Assembly: GCA_013433145.1 (NCBI GenBank)
Contig: CM024173.1
Span: forward strand, 9,258,322 to 9,322,321
Direction: 5' to 3'
Source: Ascaris suum
Taxonomy: Eukaryota > Nematoda > Chromadorea > Rhabditida > Ascarididae
DNA length: 64,000 bases
Made by a program: the position numbers and the translations under genes. This document shows, in pieces, positions 12,901 through 25,900 of the stretch (its first letter is position 1; each line of letters begins with the position of its first letter). Under the pieces are notes generated by a model that was not told where the DNA came from, made no database searches, and was given only the letters and a program-made list of their open reading frames with translations.

Positions 12901-15900
12901 GAACGGTCGGTGTGAAATGGAAGTACATTATTATAAATACATTTCACTGCTAACTGCAACATCTTTAACACAACCTTTCCTTTACGCGTAATACTTTTTT
13001 TTTCGTTCTGCTGAGTGACTTCGATTTATCCGAAGAAAAGAAAAGGTTAAGGCTCCATGCATAATCCGATGAATTTCTTAGTTCAACCCTCTTAAAAAAT
13101 ACTGTAGCTTTATATCATCGCCTCGGATTTATTCTATGATTTAGCTGACAATAAGCTGTAATTGTTTAATTAAAAATTCCCTTTTCCTTGTTGATTTGTT
13201 GTCTCTTTTATTGTGTTTTGACTTTCAGTCCTAAATAATCGATATGCGCCGATATTCCTGAAAGCAGGATGAGTGATACTGTAAAGTTATTATTGCAGGA
13301 TGTATACCACCGTCCTTTTTTTGGGGCTTCAACTCCTCGCTTGTATAAGCGCAGACAGGTGCGTTGTTTAATGTACTTTTGCAAATTTGAGTTTGAGAAG
13401 CGTACTGTGGCAAGGAATATCTGTGTTCATGTATGCGTCTGGCTGTGTAAGGTAACTGCAACTCTGCACTCATTGAAGCTAGAATTGTGGAATTCAATAC
13501 CCACAATACATATCATCGGATGACTTATTATCACGATCGAAGGAAATGTTTGGAGGATTAAAATATTGAAAAGGTACAATTTTTTGCAGCGAAATGCAAA
13601 GAATGTTGAATTTCGCGTTGAGAAATCGCTGAAATGTTTGAATATTCTATTTGCAATGCATTTCCGTGAAAAGTTTAATAAGTTCAATGTTTTTGAAAAG
13701 AGCCGTTGAAAAGTTGAAATATCCGAGTTTTTGATAGCGAATATCCGAATGATTCAACTGCGCAATGTTTTTAGCGAGTGATTAAATAGTTTGAAAGGCT
13801 ATGTGTCTGTAGGAAACCTTTAAAAGGTTCGTCCTCACGTTGGAGTGATTTTTTGAATAGAGACCATCGATGTCGAAAAGAAACGAAATTTGGCGTCCTT
13901 CGACGGTCCTCTCATTCCAAAATTGGTAACGGATATTTTTATACGCGAAGAAATACCACATTTAGTGGGAAAGAAAAAGACGCATGTATGGATGGATGAT
14001 TCAACCTGAGGTTTCTCTAGAAAAACGAAATCGGCGTAACGAACACTTCCACAGAATATAGCATAAGTGGAAATTATCGAAGTCATTTATGGATTTAATG
14101 ATAAATGGTAGATTGCAACAGTGTAGTAGATGCGATAATCACTAGACGAGAAACTAATGCGCGCTAGTATTGAGTTGAATCGATCGGAAAACTAATACTG
14201 AATTGATTACAGGCTCGGAAGACAAACGCTTCAAATTGGAGAAGAGGGAGAGGGGCGGGGGGTGGGGAATGGAAAAGAAACGCATTAAAAAAGCATTTTC
14301 CGGACGTGATGAAAAGTTGTGTATGGTACCAAAGAGAAAGCAGTGAGTGAGATGGTAGGTGGGAGGTTAAAATGTGCCAAGGAAAATCAGTTGACTAGGT
14401 GATACTGCGCGGATGAATGGGACAAATTTATTGCTGCTGTTGTTATGATAATTCTCTAAGATGATAAGGTGGCGTTCGTTTTCATTGATACAAAGAGAAA
14501 ATTTTAACGTTTGGATGAAATTTCTCGAGCATTGCCTCGGATTATTCTCAAACACGATCAACGGTTCATTTCTGCTAATTTGCGAGAAATGTAATTTTTC
14601 GGCACTGAAAGGGAAAATTTGACGAAATTGTAAAATTCTTCAAGTTGTCAATCGTAGTAGCGGATTCCCAACGGATGCACTCCATAGATGCTCAATTTTT
14701 CATTAGAATCCAGCATATTAAATAGCCTACCACCCTAGAGAGAAGCCGATTTTAGAAAGTACCCTCCACAACGGCTACTGCATAAAGTTCGTGGCAGCTC
14801 ATCTTTGAAGGGAAATGTCTATTGGCCAATGTTATTTCAACTCCTTTGGGACCAATTTTGAAAAAAAAAAAATGTCGTGTCGAAAGTTCTCTCATATGTA
14901 GGCAATACGGCATTCAAGAAGGTTTCATAGAATAAACATCGGAACAAGTTTTAAAACTCTCTTTCACGGTTTGCATACATCCTTATTGCATACAAAAACA
15001 CGAGTTTAAACACTCGGATATATATTTCGCAATATCAGCATGAGTACTACGTTTCATGTTTTTCAACAGAAACCATTAAAAAGTGAGTTTGTGATCCATA
15101 TATTTTAATAGTTGCACCATTTTAAGAGAAAACATTAATTATATTTTCCATCATAAGGTCCATTATTTATTTATTTTTTGAATAAGCAAAAACGTTTTAT
15201 TATAACGCTAATCGCTTTGTGCATTATGCTTATATCTGTCTATTTTGAAGCATTTTTGCATATCCACTCCGACGGTTTAAATCTGTGATCATATAAATGA
15301 GGTTGGCTTAATTTAGGAAGATTTCAACACGAAACAAATACGCACTGAATAGATCGAATTTATGTATAACATGAGAATTGCCGCTGTTTTGCATTATGCA
15401 AATATTATGAAGATTTTTTTCCGTACACTTAGCTGAACGAGTTACTAATGAAACAGTGAATGCACAATTGAAATTATCAGCAAAATGCATTCTGCTGCGT
15501 CACTTCTGCACAGATGCCTCATTTTAGAACATTATTTGTAACAATAGTACTGCGTAATTCATAGATATGTCGTGCATAATTGTTTCTGCGTTTATGCTGA
15601 ATCATAGAAGTCAAATTTGCTGCATATTTTTAACTGGTTGGAACTATGTCCGATAATTGTAGGTCATCGCAACATAAATCGTAGCAATAGACAGACAATA
15701 CTAGTGTGTGGCACTTTGTGCGAAGCCTCCCGTCATGGGCGACACTAAAATCCCGTAAGGCTCCCACTTCTAATAAACTGACTCCGAAGGATTTGCAAAT
15801 CTTCGACGTTCCCGTTGAGAACAAGCAATGTCACTCATTAGAGTGGTGTTCTCACGAAATATGCTATTATAATGACGTTGTTTGCTCCAAAAGAGAATAC

Positions 15901-16909
15901 TGACCAACATCTTCAGCCGATCACTAACTAAGTTAATCTCATCGGCTGAACCAGAGAATGCTCCATATCTGCTGAACGGTTAAAATTTCCAATTTAAGCA
16001 GATCTGTAGAGGTTAGAATGACGGAATATTCAAGGTATTTTATTCGCCTTGCACTTCGTGTTGGGTGAGAAGTGGCCATGATGGTGATCCAGCGGTTGCT
16101 CGAAGCATGAACCAATTGTCGGCTTGACGATCGCATCTTCCTTTAAAAGTACACCGATAAACATTGATGTAAAGTGATTCTTTCCCAAAATATATTTCCA
16201 AGTTACATATTACTTTGTTATTTCCCGATTGTACACAAGCAGCTCCGAGCGAAGACCATCAAACAACAATTTTATTTCTTTTCTTAGCATCTTCTTACAA
16301 AAAAGGGCAGTAAAAGAAATCAATGGTCACTTTCGCTGAGCAGGTCCTTATTGCTGGCGCAACGGACAGGCAATGACCACCGATTTATTCTTTTTAGAGA
16401 AATATTAATCTCCACCTATCAGTTTGTATCTGCATCATTGCAGAATACCACAAGAAATCATATTTCACAGAGGCGCAAACATAAATAAATAAAATCCTAG
16501 GATTCGTGAATAAAAACGTAAGGTCACTTTCGTGCAAGAAGCTCATAAAAGCTGTTGACAACTGAATAAATACTGAGGTTCAGTAAATACCGAGAATCCT
16601 TGTTGAGAAGCGTCAGGCCGAACATCTTTGCTCTCAGTGGCCGAATTAAATTAGGTATGGAAATTAAATGGATATAAATTGTTCCTTTTTCATATCAAGG
16701 TATGACTCTCAGCCACATCGTGGTTTGTAGTGTGACCGTTTATAGCCAAGATAAAATTTTGTGTGGGCAACAAGAGAAGTAGAAGCAAAAGCTGTAGAGC
16801 GCTGCTGCGTATCAAAGTTTGTTTGCGCTTCGAGTGACCGTTGGTCACCACAAGCCTCGTTTATATTTCTTCCTTTTCATTCTTGATATCATTTCTGTGT
16901 TTTATTCAG
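6979..16909. other. Long stretch without a supported gene; expected site of missing peroxidasin 5' exons
   Basis: I searched this region for the signal peptide, Cys-rich cap and leucine-rich repeat exons that normally precede the Ig domains of peroxidasin, and recognised none. The open frames (for example 7881-8204, 11996-12394 and 13835-14086) show no family motif or coherent splice pairing. A T/C-rich stretch at 11,000-12,300 and a G-rich run at 14,245-14,267 stand out in composition only. The missing exons may lie here unrecognised, or left of the window. Confidence 0.45.
14245..14267 (+). other. G-quadruplex-type G-rich run
   Basis: Four or more G tracts of at least three bases (GGGAGAGGGGCGGGGGGTGGGG) lie within 23 bp of otherwise AT-rich DNA. 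This fits the usual intramolecular quadruplex pattern. No gene is assigned next to it. Confidence 0.5.
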
Positions 16910-19900
16910 CTACTATCATGGACAGCATCTTCTTGAGCGTGTTCCATATTTCACGACGACACCTTCGAATAGCAGTTTTCGTGAGGGGTCAGCTGTAAGA
17001 CTTACTTGTGAGGCGACAGGTAAATAATATTTGCGTTCTTATCCGTGATGGCTTAGGCTGTCGAGTATTGAAATGTTTGGCCGTTTTAGTGATTTTTAGA
17101 ACCACTTATGAAATTTGAGTCTGCCAAAACAGTGGAAAAAGTTTGATATCGCAAGTATTTATGGCGCAAAATGACCTCCGTGTTGCTGGCGCATTCGTTA
17201 AATTTGCGCACAGCTAGTGTTGCGTCATGTTGCACACTTTTAAAGCGTATTTCAATTTTGAAGGGGAAACTCGGCAATTAAAAGCAACAAAATGAGATTG
17301 AAAACAAAAAGTTAGCTATTTTTGAGATTTTGCAAAACAGATTAAATACAACGCGACTTTGCAAAGACTTTGCAAAAAAAAGACTTTGCAAAAAAACAGA
17401 TTCTTTTTTATTTTCTCTAGGCTTGAGGCTAAAATGCAACTTTTACTTTTCCTCTATGCTACTTTCTCTCTTTATTTTCTTTTTATTATTTTCAAGAGAA
17501 ATTTTTCAAAACCGAAATGGAAATCTCAGCAATGTGAAATTTTCCTTGCATTTTTTTTCTTTTTGATGAACTTTTTTCGGAACTGTTCTATGAACGATCT
17601 GATATCACTGAAGATGGTCAAGTCTGAGCTTTATAATTTTCAAAAAATTGATCACCACTGCATCTCCAATTTGGAGTGTTTCTCGGGGAAATTCTCGGGA
17701 ACACAATAAACAAAAGCAGTTATCTTTCAAATGCGGGAAACCGACGCTGGCAGCGCCTCATTTAGCGCGAATCAGCATTGTCTACTTTAATATATGGGAA
17801 ACGTTTATGCAAAAACAGTGACTGTAACTACTCCATTGACATGCATATGCAGAATACTTCCATTTTTTTTTCTTTTTGGTTAAGACCTATGAGTACCTCG
17901 GAAGCGCTGGGAATATTGCATCTTTGCTATTCATCGTTTGGAAGAGTTTTTTTTTTTGCTTGGTCTGGAAGTTTCTTGCCCTCATTTTGGCTGCCAACTA
18001 TTCTATTTGTCTTTGCCTGTGTTAAGAAGAAATGGAGCAGCTTCCACTAATTTGACACGTTCCCCATGCTTCATTTTATAGCCTCAAGTGAATAGAATTT
18101 GTTCACTAATTAACATATTGGGCATCCTCGTGGATTTGGTGCGGCATAGCTCGCGAATTTCCAATGCTGCACATTGTGAGTATTGGCGTCTAGCTGTCGA
18201 GCGGAAAAATTACTGAAAAGCTCATCAAGCTCATAAAGCTGAAGTATTCGCATTCATAATGTCTAGACAGAACGCCAAAATTTTCGCATATATTAGTGGA
18301 AGAAAGTATATCGATGCAATTGTGAACCAATAGACAGAAAGTGAGCAAAACCTGTCGCTTTCCTTTGTCTTCATGATGCATACGTTCTATATGTATAAAC
18401 TGTTTAAAGTTTATCGAAGATTGAAATGTGAGCCTAATAACCTCTTCAATACCTAATGACGGCCTCTTCATCTCATCACTAACAGCGAAATATTTGGAAT
18501 GTTTCATGACGATTCCATGGTGCTACTGTGCCAGCGCGGGTTAAGGTCTCGAACTCAACCCTGACCCCACTGTGGTCACCCGACGAATGTGGTGTATGGT
18601 CTTTGGCAAGTAATACGTGTCACTAGGATGTGCTGTCCTGTAAAAGGCATACTATAGCATCTGAGTGTAAAGAAGATCATATCCGTGCCTCAAAATTTGT
18701 AAATATATAGTTGATATGGTGGGAGCCGTGACGGTTAGGACGTTAGCGAAACCGTAGTGTGAGATCAAAGCCCATAAAAGTTGGACAAACGGATCTCTAA
18801 AAACGTCCACACGTTGAGTGGGAACTGTTGTAGTTGTGTTAATATCGGTTCTTGTGTGGATTTTGCAGGACTACTGGGTTTCATCCCTTCTTGAGCACTT
18901 CGGCACCTGCTTCGTTTTCAATTTTGGCAAGGAATTATGAAACTACATGCCACTATACGGTTGAATCAGTCTTGCACCGGCATCCTCTTATGTTGGCCAT
19001 AGCGATATTGAAATAACAAAGAGTCAGGCTTATGATCGGGGTTTTTGAAGGGCTCCCTGCACAACCAGTTGTCTGGAGAAGTTCATACTCCTGTTATGTT
19101 TCCCCTCACTGTTCTTCGTAAGCATGTGGCTAAAAATTGGAAGGAGGAAAAGAGATAATGGGAATTTCTGTGAGCACAATTGAGCTCATTCTAATCCAGT
19201 CGATCTTCGCTGTGAGAACCCGCAGTGGTGTGAGTGATCTTATTACTTCGCCTTTTATGAATGCTCTTTTTGTTTTAGGAAAGCCACAGCCGTTAATTGC
19301 ATGGTACTTCAACGGTGAGCAAATCACACCAACTCGAAAATTTTCATTTAATGAAGATAATTCGTTGCTCACCATCTACCCATATCAACAAAATGATGTT
19401 GGAAAGTAAGTCTCTTTTGTCTTGTAAACTTTTTGATGTTTTCCACGCATTTGTGCAGGAGACCTTTGAGAGAAAAAAAAGCCATTTTGCCGGTGCGCAA
19501 TGTACATAACGCACTTTCATTAATTTTCGCACAGGCCCTGCAGAGATGCTGCAGGTGATGAAACGATTGGATCTTTTTCCACCCCGCAACGGGCTGCTCA
19601 ACTATGACAAGAGAAATATTTGTTTTCCAAGTAATTACTTGCAGGTACACATGCATTGCAAGCAACAAGAATGGTCGAGTTCAGCACTCATTTGATTTGG
19701 GCATTACCAACAGCTCAGCGCCATTGATAATCGACAGTCCTCAATCGAAGACGGTCACTCCTGGGCAGCCGGTGACATTCGTTTGTAGAGCAAGTGGACA
19801 ACCTCCTCCAGAAATCACATGGACTTTCGAAGGAAATCGACTTGATAGCAACGATCCCCATGTCACGGTTCGTTCTCCTATTATACTAACCTCCCAGTTG

Positions 19901-22900
19901 TCAACCAACTTTGATAGTTTCTTTCGCTTCTAAAGCTTCTAAATTTCAGGTGAAATGAAGCAGTTTCATTCAGGACTGCATATCTATAGCACATTTCCCA
20001 CCATCAAGTTTATCCTTCTTGACTTTGCAAGCAACTGGTGAGGGAGGGATGTTTGATCCCGCCATGAAGTTCATCTTGAAAGTACTGAAATTGCGTTTTG
20101 AAATACGCAGTTTTCAAGCGGTGAAGCGCCATGAACGTGGCAATCGAAGGTGCCGAAAGTCGTGCTCTGGAGGTTACATCATGAGGGGAGGGAAACGTTT
20201 TTTGACCACATGACGAGGCCTTTCTCAGAACTATTCAAATCGCTCCCGGATTCACAGATTGGAGTGTTTGTGAATGGAAATAGCAAAAATAACTTTTATA
20301 AACGAAATGAAAATTTCAATCTGCGTCAACAGTATTCGCACTCTCGAAAGTAGTTTCAATCTAGCCATGAGCCACTTTCCAGCAATGCCTCCTTTTGCTT
20401 TACCGTTTGCAGTATCTGCCAACATTTTGTAGACTATAGTAGCTTAGTTTTAGGAGATGCCGAGCTTGTTGCCCCTTTTAGCGCTACGTTCTCTTTCATT
20501 CTTAAAAGTTAAATATGGTTATTATCATCATATGTGATCGTGTGTTTCCACCAATGTATTTCCAGTATTACCTGTGCAATTTTATCAAAGATTTCTGTCT
20601 ATTTGCTAGCATCGGAAGCTGAGATTTTTATATGCAATTGCTCAACTATAAATGTCTTCCTTTTCATTTGTACGTCCCTTGTAAAGATCGAATTATAAAT
20701 CCACAGCAATTGCAAGTTCTTTCCAATGAAATGCAACCAGTGACGCCTGTTTCAAGTCGACTCTCTTTGCAAAAAAATCAATTATTATCTGAATGATAGG
20801 ACTACAATACTTGTTTATAAACAACTTCAAACGACAACTAAATGTTCAGCAAGTCACTCCTGGCATGGTTAGAAGTTCGGTATTCTTGATTGTATGCTTT
20901 CTACTCCTATGAAGAGCTGTGAAAGTTATATTTACTTGTTTTGACTGCAATTTCGCCCTCGCTATAATTCACCTAAACATTTGTTGATAATCGAGGTATT
21001 ACATTATTTGGGCTCTTTATTGAAAACCGGCAAAAAATGCTCCATCTTGCTTTAAAAATGAAGATAAAATGTACAGATAGGGCAGTGAAAATGAGGCCAT
21101 CGTATAAAACTGCAATCTCAACGTAAAATCTAGCAATGAAATTATTCACCGTTTAGCTGTTTCTTCATTTTGAACTGATGCATCAATGCTGTAATGGTAG
21201 ATCGTGCTCACCGAGCAGTATTTTCTGAAAACCGTTGCTATAGATCTCTCGTCGGCTTTATTTACATCAAGTTAAAATTACCTTTCAGCAAGTTGCTTAG
21301 TGTTTTTGAAATTCAATTAGAGCAGAAAACTTCGTTTCGAAAAAAATGTTCACCTCTAAATTTCACGTGTTCCGGGCGATCCTTTTCGCTGCAGAATTTC
21401 AAACATCTTGGCGAAGAAACCACTTCTGCTTCGTTGACTAGGAGGAAAAAAATGTTACTTTTCTGACCTTGTTCTATTAGTGCAGTTTTATGGAAAGTTT
21501 TGCTCTGTTGCAGAACCTTGTTAAGGAACAAAGCATGTAATAAAAAGGCTGAATTATTGATTGAAACTTGATAATCGATTTATTCTGTAAAAGTAAGTGG
21601 TAAATGAAATTAGATATACGGTGCAATTGTCATTTGTCATTCCTCATAGCTGTTCGCAGCACTCTCATCATAGTGCATTTATTCGCATTGAAAATAGATA
21701 AGTGCTCACTGAACATAATGAGTGATGCTTGCAGCTTACTTGATTATGATGCTAACAAGTACAGCTTTTGTACAGATGCAACAGCGTCAGCAGCAGCAGA
21801 TTCGTCTCCTCAGCCATCCATCAGAATCCAGGGAGGGTCGTAATTCCGGTATTCCATAGAATGTTGCGCAAAATATGTCATGTTTTCTAATGGACTCTTC
21901 CAAATTTTGCAGTTTGCACATTTCGGCACTGAATTAACGATTCGTCATGCAACTCGAGAGGATGAAGGCACTTATAACTGCAGAGCGAGTAGTCCCATAG
22001 GGACAGCACTAGCCGAAGCAACACTTAAGGTGCATTTACCAGAACAGGAAATACTCGATGAAGCGCTCACCAAAGACGTACTTCGTACTATTGTCCAAAA
22101 AGCACGAAGCAACGTCGACAGGTAAGCATCACTTCAATTTTATCGATCTAGCTGATTTCTCGCTGCGCAAAGAAAATAAAAGTAAAAAGCGATAGGAAAA
22201 TTTTCACCAAAAATTGTTGAATGTAAGGATGACATTCATTGGGTATTGCAGCTGAATTGATCCTCGAGCGGCTAAAATAAGCTATTGAAGCAATTTAATG
22301 TGCGTCATTTCATCGTCAAGGGAATGCATATTCTTATCGGTTTTCAGTTGGAATTTAGGCTTTGGCGCATATTTGCAGAGTGGTGTTGAATGACACATGA
22401 CACAGTTGCGCTTGTATACGCTAGAGGAAAACGTTTATACTCGAAAATGTTCAGAAGGGAACCTCTCATTGTAACAGTCCGCTTTTGAAAGGGTGTTAAA
22501 GGCGACGAGTCCTTTCTGCCTTGAAAAATAAGTTGAAAACTACTGATGCGCTTCTTGAAAATTGTACTTTCACTAATATGAAGCGTTCAAAAATAATGCA
22601 ACTAATAAAGCTTCTATTATTATTCAGCAGTAATTTTTTCACGCATGCCGATCAGAAAACGCTCGGAATAGGATGCACTTCAGTGAGGAGCACAATGAAT
22701 TTGCATAGAATTTAGCGTTCTGTAGCAATTCGGTTATCGATTCCATGATTTGATGAGCTCGATCAACTGGATGCTAATTCTGCATCAGATACTCCGTAAT
22801 GAGAAAATGTGATAAAATGATTAGCATAAGACAATGCGAAAAAAAAACTTCCTGAGACAGCCTTATGCAACATAGGACCAATTTTATTGCAGTAATTGTT

Positions 22901-25900
22901 GCAGTAATTTCATGAGTTTAACGTTAATTCTATTTTTTCCACCTCGTAGAAGAGAACGAAATTCAAAATATGCAAAATCGGACATCTTCGTTAATTTCTT
23001 CTGAGTTGTTTTAAAATAGATTACAACGAGAAAACTGGCTTAAATGAAGGGTCACGCAAGTGGCGATTCTCTGCTAGTTGAATGAGGTTATAAAAACGCT
23101 CCAAAGTACTATTGAATACCTCATATTACGATCTCATGACCGCCGTAAAGTGTCAGTATCGCATTCGATTTCATGCATCTCTAAGCACATATATGAGTGT
23201 CGTAACAATGCGGAAATTGCTTGTTTGCGATACTCAGTTCTTCAGAAGATAATGCATGCAAGACAGAGAGCAAAATGGCTGAAAACGTCTCAGTGAAAAG
23301 AGCGGTGGGAGGATGCTAGGGGATATGTGGAAGAGACAATTTTTCTGTGCTTCTGCGAAATCACATTTGCACAGGGCGGTCTGACAGCGCTTAATATTGT
23401 TTTTTATGTATACGTGTATCTCGGTCGTGCATTCCAATTCAGCAGCTATTGAAGTTAAAATCACGAAAATTTGTCTATATTATGTAAATCATGGGCCTAT
23501 AGAAATTCACGAGTGGTGCCGTCATCATCAAAGGAGCTTATAGACAGACCTTCAAATGTGTCGAAAATTTTGTACGTGGAAAGACTGTTTAACATAATCG
23601 AGCCGAAAACAAGGGGAGAACCGAGTCTACGAAGTTGGCGCAATATGCGCTTTAATAATTCGCTCGCTATTCCAGAAAACTCCACAAAGTGCTGACACAT
23701 AACACCTAGTGTAATGATGCGTTTATGTTTTGACTGATATGATTATTCGCATAAAACTTTCTTCGATGTCATAGCAGTTTAGAACGTATCCCATTCGGCT
23801 ATAAAATGCTTCATGCTCTGCGCATTCTTAAATGGTTTTAACTATTTTCGGAGTCGATGGATCTATCTGAGAGTTAATAGGACAGTTTGTCTATGGTGTG
23901 TATTTTATCCATCACCATTTCTATATATAAGGAATATAAACATAGGCCTTGGCTTATATTAGATACGTCAATTTTATCTCAATAAATTTCATAGTTTTTG
24001 AGTTAAACGGCCGAACGGATAGACGCACACATGCGAGCCATTAGCTTGCACGTTGCACTAATATAATGGATAGTCGCCAAAGAAAAGATGTGAAAAGATT
24101 CTATAATATATTTTTTTCTATATGAATCATTCCTTCTTTGCTACAGAATCCCTCTTCTGCATTGTGTCACTAAAATGAGAGCAACCTTAATGTGCATTTT
24201 ATTTGTGTTTTGTTCAGAGCAATCAACGAATCAAAGGCATCGTTCAACTATGAGATGACATCCCCCTGGGAGTTCATGAAACAATTCAAATTTAATGTGC
24301 CTCAAAATATCGAATTGACGAAGGCCAGGGAGATCTACGAGCAAAGTCTACTCCTTGTTCAAGAGCACGTTCGTAATGGTACTGCTTTTATATTTGTTAA
24401 CGGGAAAAATATCCGTCGAACTTCCACACAATATCATTTTAGCATGTTTCAATTTAGAGCTGACTGCATAGAAGAATTATCAACCACTTAAATCTTAACA
24501 TCATAATTAATGGAAGATGAAAAACGCAATAGAAAAATAAACTGCCAGTAACATGAGTTCCGTTTTAGGCGTTAGCAAGAATAAAGCGAAAATTAATGCA
24601 GAGAACATGGCATACAATGAATGAGCATCCATATCTTGCTCATAACCGCTCTGGCGAAGTGTTCACTATTTAATTGCAGGACTCAACTTCCCAATCAGTG
24701 AGCTGCCCACTAACTTTTCCTTTGAATCTGTTTTGGCCGTTTCACATATTCAAACGATTATGGAGCTATCAGGCTGCGTGACTGGGCCATTCCGTAATCC
24801 ATGTACTGATATGTGTCTCTACTCGAAATACAGGTGAGACATCAGTATGAATTATGGTTAATTAGGCTCACTTAATCAGTGCTGCATTGCGATTTATAGG
24901 AGCGAAGGCGCAGTGCTGATTGTATAAAGTTTTGTATAAAGGGATGCGAAGACGAAGAATTAGTCGACGGTGTAAAGATCTGCACATAAGTGCAAAGAAT
25001 GCAGTGTGTAAATGTTGTATAAAAACGCAGTGATTTGGGAGAAGTAGAATACCGTTGCAAAAATTGAATTTCATGCTTATGAGAGAAGGCTCTTTTCGAA
25101 TACGTTGCGCCTTCGACAAACTCAAAAAATTCATTACATCGGCGGATCAGAAGAATAGTCGGCCTTTATTGCGCCTCATTTAGCAAAGAGTGAGTGCGGT
25201 ATCCGGACCACAGATCTCATCTTTGTTGCTGTTCTGCTTGGAGAGTTGAATAGTTTTTAACTTGTAAATATCAAGCTTTCTTCGGCGAAATATCGGCATA
25301 GCACAAATTACAAATGCGACTTGCAAGGCTCATTATGTAAGCAACACAAGGAGAAAAATCCGTCTTATTGGGAGCTTTAACTGGACTGGTTCAGCATTTT
25401 AGCTGGATCGACCAGTGTGGAGATTGGCGTTTGCTCGACGGCTCCATCGTGGGCATACTTGCCATCGATTTGTGTCTTGATAACATTTTTCGTGGCATAG
25501 CTCTGCTGAAAATGATAATGCGAAATCATTTGCACAAATTCCATCTCGCAATCAGCATCAAGAAGGTTAATGGAACTTTATGGTACTGGAACGCTATTGT
25601 ATAGATAGCTGTCCACGGTACTGGTTATTGGAACGCAAAATTTGTGACCGAAGTGCCTTGCGGTAACTAGGCAACAACTGAATCAGAGCACTAAAGTTAA
25701 CGCACTTTTTTCTTCCTAATATGATGCACCTGCTCTGCCCTTTGTTATCTGCCAAACTGGTGGAACAGTATGATTTGGGCGTTATCTTCCACACCTCTGG
25801 TAGAATGTGCAGTGGTCTCCTGCAGTGAGCGAAAAGAGGCCCTAACAGACCTCGTTTCCGTTCTTACAGCCAAGAAAGAGTACCCAAGAAGGTGTAGTCC

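Larger units (their letters stand above)
16910..19867 (+). other. Peroxidasin Ig-domain 1 exons and start of Ig 2
   Basis: Three exons encode the first visible Ig domain and the first half of the second. The linker before Ig 1 reads [20 protein letters not shown]. The Ig 1 Cys pair lies in RLTCEATG and KYTCIASN. The domain is split by an intron right after the first Cys strand (phase 1) and again just before the second Cys (phase 2). Ig 2 begins after the APLIIDSP linker. Human peroxidasin has four Ig domains; only two are visible here. Confidence 0.85.

Noticed and set aside
21777..21836. Gln-rich segment ([12 protein letters not shown]) as an extra peroxidasin exon
   Set aside because: It has an acceptor, but no donor keeps phase with the next exon, while exons 19645-19867 and 21913-22121 join perfectly without it.
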